A stretch of DNA of 10,177 bases from positions 1 through 10,177 of the forward strand of contig JBITAG010000209.1 in NCBI GenBank assembly GCA_044439985.1. The letters run 5' to 3'. Below, in pieces: positions 6,633 to 10,177 of this stretch. Position 1 is the stretch's first letter. Each line of letters opens with the position of its first letter. The notes beneath the pieces were generated by a model. The model was not told where the DNA came from. It ran no database searches and saw only the letters and a program-made list of their open reading frames with translations. This DNA is from JAJRXR01 sp044439985. GTDB taxonomy: Bacteria; Planctomycetota; Phycisphaerae; Phycisphaerales; UBA1924. A program made the position numbers and the translations under genes.

Positions 6633-7247
6633 TCAGTCGCCGGTCGCGGCAAGCGAGAGCAACGAGGACACCCGCGCCCCGCGCCGATGATCCGTCGCCC
6701 AGGGCGTCGGCGGTCGCTCCGCCGGCGCCGAAACCACCCGCGCCGGTTCGGACCGCGTGCGCGGCGTGGCGTACGACACCACCGGCGCGGACGTGTCCAC
6801 AAAGTCGATCGCCAGGCGACCATCCACCGGCGCCACCGCGAATCCACCCGTCGGCGCGGCGTTCGACGACGACGCCCCGAAGTCGTACCGTTCGCGCATC
6901 CAGTCGGGCGGCGCCCCGATCAGGAAGACCGTCCCCGCCGGGATCGCGATGCCCCCCCCGTACTCCGCCGGCAGGTAGACCGACTGCGGGAAGACCGCCG
7001 TGATCGCTCCGTCGCGCCGGACGTACTGGTCCTGCCACCCGTTGATCCCCTCAAGCCGGTAGACGCGGGTGAACCCGTCGCTCACCCGCATATCGAGCAG
7101 CTCCAGACGCAGGCTCTCACTCAGCGGCGAAACGTCCGCGACGCCCTGGTCCACGGCCTCAAGCTCCGACCAGGCGTCCGCCTGAGCCGCCGCCCCGGAG
7201 GCGATCGCCCCGCACACCACCGCCGACATCACCACGCGTCCACGCAT
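6633..7247 (-). CDS. unknown exported protein
   Basis: I do not recognise a family. It has 204 residues from the ATG at 7247. The N-terminus is a good Sec signal peptide: Arg2/Arg4, a hydrophobic core (about 5-20) and an AAA-QA cleavage site after residue 21. The mature part has a central region (about 45-120) rich in aromatic and beta-type residues: RVYRLEGINGWQDQYVRRDG (61-80), VFPQSVYLPAEYGGG (85-99), then IPAGTVFLIG (102-111). The 160-185 region is Pro/Arg/Ser-rich and looks disordered. The frame is open further upstream, but those codons overlap the tonB-like gene. The ATG is supported by the signal peptide and by TAGGGT 5 nt upstream. It follows the ExbD and TonB-like genes on the same strand after 38 bp, which hints at an envelope role (inference only). 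Coding is supported by the signal peptide and the gene-like position. Confidence 0.8.
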   Translation of the reverse strand: MRGRVVMSAVVCGAIASGAAAQADAWSELEAVDQGVADVSPLSESLRLELLDMRVSDGFTRVYRLEGINGWQDQYVRRDGAITAVFPQSVYLPAEYGGGIAIPAGTVFLIGAPPDWMRERYDFGASSSNAAPTGGFAVAPVDGRLAIDFVDTSAPVVSYATPRTRSEPARVVSAPAERPPTPWATDHRRGARVSSLLSLAATGD

Positions 7248-7252
7248 ACCCA

Positions 7253-7258
7253 ACCCTA
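7253..7258 (-). promoter_or_regulatory. putative -10 hexamer of the unknown exported protein gene (TAGGGT)
   Basis: On the minus strand TAGGGT is followed by TGGGT and then the ATG at 7247. The arrangement CGATAGGGTTGGGTATG closely matches CGATAGGCTTGGGGATG before exbD. No Shine-Dalgarno or -35 is evident. Confidence 0.55.
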
Positions 7259-7285
7259 TCGGCCCGATCGACGGGCGACTCTCCC

Positions 7286-8305
7286 CTACCGCCGCAGCAC
7301 GACCCGGATCGCGAACGTGATCCGGTCCTTCGGCCCCAGGGCCTCCAGCGGCTTGCCCGAGGCCCGCCACTTGTACACCGAGTCGAGCAGCGGCTCATCC
7401 ACGTCCCTCGACCCCGAGTTGAACACCCGCCCCTTGAAACGCACGAACTCGGCGTGAGCCACACGCCCGTCCGGACCGAAGCTCACCATGATCACCGGAT
7501 TGCGGGGCAGGCGGGTCAGACGCGTTGTCACGCTCCATCGCGGATGGACCGTCTTGATCTCCAAACCCTTTCGGGCCAGTGGCTTGCCCCACTCGGTCAG
7601 ATTCGTCGCCTCTCGCAGGGCCGTCGCGACCGACTCCCGATCACTCGGCTGCCCCGCCAGGTCCGTTCCCCCCGCCGGCGCCCCCCCTTCGGCTTCCGCC
7701 TGCTCCCCCTCGTCCGGCTGCGGGCTCGGCGTCGGCGTCCCACCCGCGCTCGGGCCAGGCGTCCGCTCAGGGAAGGGCGGCGCCCCCCACGGGCTCACCC
7801 GCGCCCCCTCCTCCCCCGGAACCAGCGTCACCTCCGCCTCCAGCGGCTCGATCGCCAGCGAGGGCCTCGGCTCGATCGCCTCCCTTGCCTCGGGCGCCGT
7901 CGGCGTCAACGCCCTCCGATCCGCCTCCGGCTGAAGCGGGCCGATCGGCGCCCGTGGCGACGCGGTCGCCAGCGGCTGGCGCGTGCTCGTCTGTCCCGGC
8001 TCCGCCTCTTCCCCCATCGGCGCCGTCGCCAGCGCCGGCTGCTCCGTCTCGCTCAGCTCCCCCGTGTGCGCCGTCGGCTCGCTGAACCCCAGCCAGTTGA
8101 TCGAGACGCTCGACGAGTCCTCGATGCCCGGAACGATCTCCGGGGGCGCCTCGCTCGCCTCCTGCATCGCCGCGTCCGGCGAGGTTCCGGGCCGCGCATC
8201 GCTCGGTGGCGTGCTCACGAAGGCGAGCCCGCCGATCAGGTGCATCAGCAGACTGATCACCCCGCCCACCACGAGCCAGGAGTTGGCGCCGGCGCCCTGG
8301 TTCAT
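7286..8305 (-). CDS. TonB-like energy transducer
   Basis: Predicted TonB-type protein, anchored in the inner membrane and reaching across the periplasm to pass proton-motive energy to an outer-membrane partner. It has 339 residues. The N-terminal transmembrane segment (about 9-30) contains Ser18-x3-His22, the same SxxxH spacing as Ser16/His20 of E. coli TonB. Next is a long Pro/Glu/Ala/Thr-rich linker (about 31-235) with an odd island, SINWLGFSEPTAH (68-80). The C-terminal domain (about 254-339) matches the TonB C-terminal pattern: VIMVSFGPDGRVAHAEFV (271-288), NSGSRDVDEPLLDSVYKWR (296-314). The ATG overlaps the exbD stop (ATGA). GGAGG lies only 1 nt before the ATG, too close for normal use, so translation is probably coupled to exbD. 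No receptor or ExbB is encoded here, so the partner is unknown; TolA-like use is an alternative. Confidence 0.82.
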   Translation of the reverse strand: MNQGAGANSWLVVGGVISLLMHLIGGLAFVSTPPSDARPGTSPDAAMQEASEAPPEIVPGIEDSSSVSINWLGFSEPTAHTGELSETEQPALATAPMGEEAEPGQTSTRQPLATASPRAPIGPLQPEADRRALTPTAPEAREAIEPRPSLAIEPLEAEVTLVPGEEGARVSPWGAPPFPERTPGPSAGGTPTPSPQPDEGEQAEAEGGAPAGGTDLAGQPSDRESVATALREATNLTEWGKPLARKGLEIKTVHPRWSVTTRLTRLPRNPVIMVSFGPDGRVAHAEFVRFKGRVFNSGSRDVDEPLLDSVYKWRASGKPLEALGPKDRITFAIRVVLRR

Positions 8306-8793
8306 TCCTCCACCGGTCCCGTCGGGACGAACCCGCCCCCGTTCGCGGGCCCGGGCGCTGCCGGATCCGGGGTCGTCTCCCCCCCGGGCGCCGGGCGACC
8401 GATCACACTGAACTCCCCGATCCCCTCCGCGTTGAGCGTGTCCGCGAGTTCGATCAGATCACCCGACCGCCCCTGCGCGTCAACCGCGAGCAGCACGGGC
8501 GCCGATTCCCCCCGCTCGGTCCGCAACGCGCGAACGCGATCCCCGATCTCCGCCAGCACCGCCGGCTCCCCCTCCACGAACAGGGACCCCTCCTCGTCGA
8601 TCACGATCGTGATCGCGGGCGCCCGCTCCGCCGCCCGACCCGCCCCCAGCTCCGGCAGCTTCACGTCCAGCACGTCGGCCCGGACCATGAGCACCAGAGA
8701 GAAGACGAAGAAGGTCAGCAGCAGAAAGACCACGTCGAGCAGGGGCGTCATCTCCAGACGCACGTCCGGGCTGGATCGTCGGACAGATCGCAT
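8302..8793 (-). CDS. ExbD/TolR-family proton channel subunit
   Basis: Single-pass inner-membrane protein of the ExbD/TolR family, which forms a proton channel with an ExbB/TolQ partner and energises TonB or TolA. It has 163 residues from the ATG at 8793. The N-terminal cytoplasmic stretch is followed by MTPLLDVVFLLLTFFVFSLV (15-34), which carries the essential membrane Asp (Asp20, matching Asp25 of E. coli ExbD). The periplasmic part has the typical ITIVIDEEGSLFVEG (61-75) and VLLAVDAQGRSGDLIELADT (98-117). The Pro/Gly/Glu-rich tail after about 133 is longer than usual. A TTG at 8799 is in frame but sits within the -10-like hexamer, so the ATG is preferred. It overlaps the tonB-like gene downstream (ATGA) and starts 8 bp after the glycosyltransferase stop. 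No exbB is in the window. Confidence 0.92.
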   Translation of the reverse strand: MRSVRRSSPDVRLEMTPLLDVVFLLLTFFVFSLVLMVRADVLDVKLPELGAGRAAERAPAITIVIDEEGSLFVEGEPAVLAEIGDRVRALRTERGESAPVLLAVDAQGRSGDLIELADTLNAEGIGEFSVIGRPAPGGETTPDPAAPGPANGGGFVPTGPVEE

Positions 8794-8798
8794 CCCCA

Positions 8799-8804
8799 AG
8801 CCTA
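8799..8804 (-). promoter_or_regulatory. putative -10 hexamer of exbD (TAGGCT) overlapping the glycosyltransferase stop codon
   Basis: On the minus strand TAGGCT is followed by TGGGG and the ATG at 8793, a leaderless-type spacing of 5 nt. The first three bases of the hexamer are the TAG stop (8804-8802) of the upstream glycosyltransferase gene. No Shine-Dalgarno is present before the ATG. Confidence 0.5.
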
Positions 8805-10028
8805 TCGCCGTGGTCGCGCGTACTCCCGCCCACCCCAGCTCGTGGGCCTTCCCTCGTCCAGATCACGGGCCGCCTCACGCAGGATCGACCCGGTCAGCCA
8901 CGCCCCGAGGGGCGTGAGCACCACGGTCCAGAGCGCCGCCCCCCCCGAGGCGAGCACGCACGCGACCCCCAGCCCCCAGATGAGAAGCCCGAACGCCCCG
9001 CTGCCCACCCCGATCCACCCCAGGGGCTCGCCCGAAAGCGCCATCGCCAGTCCCACGCCGAGCGCGCCCACCCCGACGAGGGGCGCCAGCGTCCCCATCG
9101 TCCGAATCACCCGCGCGTTCTTGCGCAGCCGATCGCTCTTGCGCCGGGCGCTCTCCGTGTAGATTCGCTTCCACCCGCGCCGGTACTCGGCCCAGTCGTC
9201 GTACATCGAGCAGCGGACCATCCCCCCCGCGAGCAGGAGTGAGGCCCCCGCCCCGCAGCGCCGCACCTCCTCCGCGAGCGCGATGTCCTCGAGCAGCGCA
9301 TCGTGCACCGCCTCGTGCCCCCCGATCGCGTCGTAGACGTCCCGCCGGAAGAGCAGGAACTGACCGTTGGCAAACGCCCGACGCTCCCGCGCATCCCCCT
9401 GCGAGGCCTTGAGCAGCGGGTACTGACGCACCAACTCCAGCCCGCTCATCGGCTGCACCACCCGCTCGAACCACGCCCGGTTGGTCAGCGTGCTCAGCAG
9501 GCTCACCAATCCATCGCTCCGGGTCGTCGCGATCGCCAGCGCGGCTCGCACGCACTCGGGATCGAAGCTCGTGTCCGCGTCGGTGAAGAGCAGCCACTCC
9601 GCCCCACGCGCCCCCACGCTGGTCTCAACGCCCGTGTGGACCGCGTGGACCTTCCCGGCCCAGTCGCTCGGGCAGGACCCGATCTCAATGATCTCGAACC
9701 GGTCGTCTTCCCCGATCGCCTCCCGCGCCTCGCCCAGGGTGTTGTCCGTGCACCGGTCCAGGCAGAGGACCACCCGCAGATCCGGGTGGGTCTGGCGCCT
9801 GAGCGACGCGATCAGACGCCCGATCTTTCCCTGCTCGTTGTGCGCCGGGACGACGATGCAGACGCGCCCCGCGGGCGGCTCGCCCCGAGCGCCCTCCACC
9901 CAGCGGTCGGCGCTTGGCAGGTCCCGCCGTGTGCGCACAATCCGGGCGATCACCTCGGCCCAGATCAGGCCCAGCCCCACGCCCCCGAGGGCCAGCAAAC
10001 CGAGAATGACAAGCAGCAGGGCCTCCAT
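8802..10028 (-). CDS. membrane GT2-family glycosyltransferase (HpnB-like)
   Basis: Processive-type or lipid-directed family 2 glycosyltransferase in the inner membrane, with its catalytic domain in the cytoplasm. It has 408 residues from the ATG at 10028. An N-terminal hydrophobic segment (about 4-25) is followed by the GT-A domain: VVPAHNEQGKIGRLIASL (59-76), LDRCTDNT (90-97), DWAGKVHAVHTG (122-133), the metal-binding FTDADTSFDPE (148-158; Asp150/Asp152), and LLEDIALAEEV (245-255), whose Asp248 is the likely base. EYRRGWKRIYTES (281-293) stands in for the QxxRW region. C-terminal membrane segments lie at about 314-330, 337-358 and 363-382. The layout and the D-W-A-G-K motif resemble hopanoid-associated HpnB and carotenoid glycosyltransferases (CruC/CrtQ). 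Donor and acceptor cannot be read from the sequence, and no hopanoid or carotenoid genes are in view. Its stop overlaps the exbD -10 element. Confidence 0.9.
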   Translation of the reverse strand: MEALLLVILGLLALGGVGLGLIWAEVIARIVRTRRDLPSADRWVEGARGEPPAGRVCIVVPAHNEQGKIGRLIASLRRQTHPDLRVVLCLDRCTDNTLGEAREAIGEDDRFEIIEIGSCPSDWAGKVHAVHTGVETSVGARGAEWLLFTDADTSFDPECVRAALAIATTRSDGLVSLLSTLTNRAWFERVVQPMSGLELVRQYPLLKASQGDARERRAFANGQFLLFRRDVYDAIGGHEAVHDALLEDIALAEEVRRCGAGASLLLAGGMVRCSMYDDWAEYRRGWKRIYTESARRKSDRLRKNARVIRTMGTLAPLVGVGALGVGLAMALSGEPLGWIGVGSGAFGLLIWGLGVACVLASGGAALWTVVLTPLGAWLTGSILREAARDLDEGRPTSWGGREYARPRR

Positions 10029-10038
10029 GCGCGCCCCA

Positions 10039-10044
10039 AGCCTA
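10039..10044 (-). promoter_or_regulatory. putative -10 hexamer of the glycosyltransferase gene (TAGGCT)
   Basis: On the minus strand the order is TAGGCT, TGGGG, CGCGC, then the ATG at 10028. The first 11 bases equal those before exbD (TAGGCTTGGGG), but here the ATG is 10 nt away, implying a leader of only about 3-4 nt. No Shine-Dalgarno is visible. Confidence 0.5.
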
Positions 10045-10057
10045 CCGCCCCCGCGCG

Positions 10058-10063
10058 TACGCT
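10058..10063 (+). promoter_or_regulatory. putative -10 hexamer of nnrE (TACGCT), leaderless geometry
   Basis: TACGCT is followed by 6 nt (TCTCCC) and the GTG at 10070, the same spacing as for the Nudix and long nfeD genes. Only 13 bp separate it from the oppositely oriented -10 of the glycosyltransferase gene. Confidence 0.5.
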
Positions 10064-10069
10064 TCTCCC

Positions 10070-10177
10070 GTGCCACCCGCACCCGACACCTCGGCGCGCA
10101 CCCTCTCCCGCGCGGCGCTCCGCGAGCTGGATCGCCGGTGTGTTGAGTCGTTCGGGATCCCCTCCATCGTCCTGATG
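10070..10177 (+). CDS. nnrE: NAD(P)H-hydrate epimerase, YjeF N-terminal domain (5' part only)
   Basis: The first 36 codons of a gene that runs off the right edge. The family repairs damaged NAD(P)H by interconverting its R and S hydrates, in the cytoplasm. After a short variable start, residues 12-36 read LSRAALRELDRRCVESFGIP and then SIVLM. This matches the well-known opening of the YjeF_N domain (ELDRRAIEE-GIPGLVLMENAG). The window stops just where the conserved ENAG would follow. It may be a stand-alone epimerase or a fusion with the ADP/ATP-dependent dehydratase (NnrD); that cannot be seen. The GTG start is chosen for the TACGCT hexamer 6 nt upstream; no Shine-Dalgarno is present. It diverges from the glycosyltransferase gene with 41 bp between start codons. 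Confidence 0.8.
   Translation, partial: MPPAPDTSARTLSRAALRELDRRCVESFGIPSIVLM

Noticed and set aside
7686..8215. Pro/Ala/Thr-rich region as a tandem repeat
   Set aside because: It encodes the TonB-like linker; I see compositional bias but no regular repeat unit.
8794..8799. TTG at 8799 as the exbD start
   Set aside because: It would add only two residues and overlaps the TAGGCT hexamer; the ATG at 8793 is the better start.
7454..8917. Plus-strand open frame across the tonB-like and exbD genes (487 codons)
   Set aside because: Arg-rich antisense shadow; the minus strand carries the SxxxH helix, TonB C-terminal pattern and ExbD Asp motif.
9303..10175. Plus-strand open frame at the right end (290 codons)
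   Set aside because: Antisense to the glycosyltransferase. The real plus-strand gene here is the YjeF_N start in another frame from 10070.

Overview
The window is about 10.2 kb of very GC-rich bacterial chromosome (my estimate by eye is near 70% GC). It is densely coded: ten genes plus the first 36 codons of an eleventh. The longest gap is 164 bp, and I see no mobile element, CRISPR array, tRNA or rRNA. Gene content and style (murC-murB, two NfeD proteins beside a FloA flotillin, a TonB-like protein with a long Pro/Glu/Ala linker, frequent GTG starts, CTATACT-type -10 boxes) suggest a planctomycete, possibly Phycisphaerae. That placement is inference; no marker gene is present.

Layout. Positions 1-2390 (minus): murC then murB, coupled by an ATGA overlap. 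They encode two cytoplasmic steps of peptidoglycan precursor synthesis. Positions 2555-3121 (plus): a Nudix hydrolase, divergent from murC. Positions 3185-6628 (plus): a membrane-quality module. It holds a long NfeD with a ClpP/SppA-like protease domain, a short NfeD overlapping it by GTGA, and floA with its own promoter. FloA ends only 4 bp from the end of the next, convergent gene. Positions 6633-10028 (minus, transcribed right to left): a GT2 glycosyltransferase resembling HpnB, an ExbD/TolR-like protein, a TonB-like protein (ATGA overlap with exbD), and a small exported protein I do not recognise. Positions 10070-10177 (plus): the start of an NAD(P)H-hydrate epimerase (YjeF_N/NnrE type), divergent from the glycosyltransferase.

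Most distinctive signal. Nearly every gene that begins a transcription unit has a TAnnnT hexamer placed so that the expected transcription start falls on or within a few bases of the start codon, with no Shine-Dalgarno sequence. The gap from hexamer to start codon is exactly 6 nt for the Nudix gene, the long nfeD and nnrE. It is 5 nt for exbD and the unknown exported protein, 4 nt (7 to a second ATG) for murC, and 10 nt for the glycosyltransferase. By contrast, the short nfeD and floA have clear purine-rich ribosome sites. This suggests widespread leaderless initiation for first genes and ribosome-site or overlap-coupled initiation for internal genes.

I see no clearly new multi-gene system. 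The most interesting leads are the leaderless promoter architecture, the ExbD-TonB pair with no ExbB beside it but linked to a glycosyltransferase and an unknown exported protein, and the two-NfeD plus FloA module.
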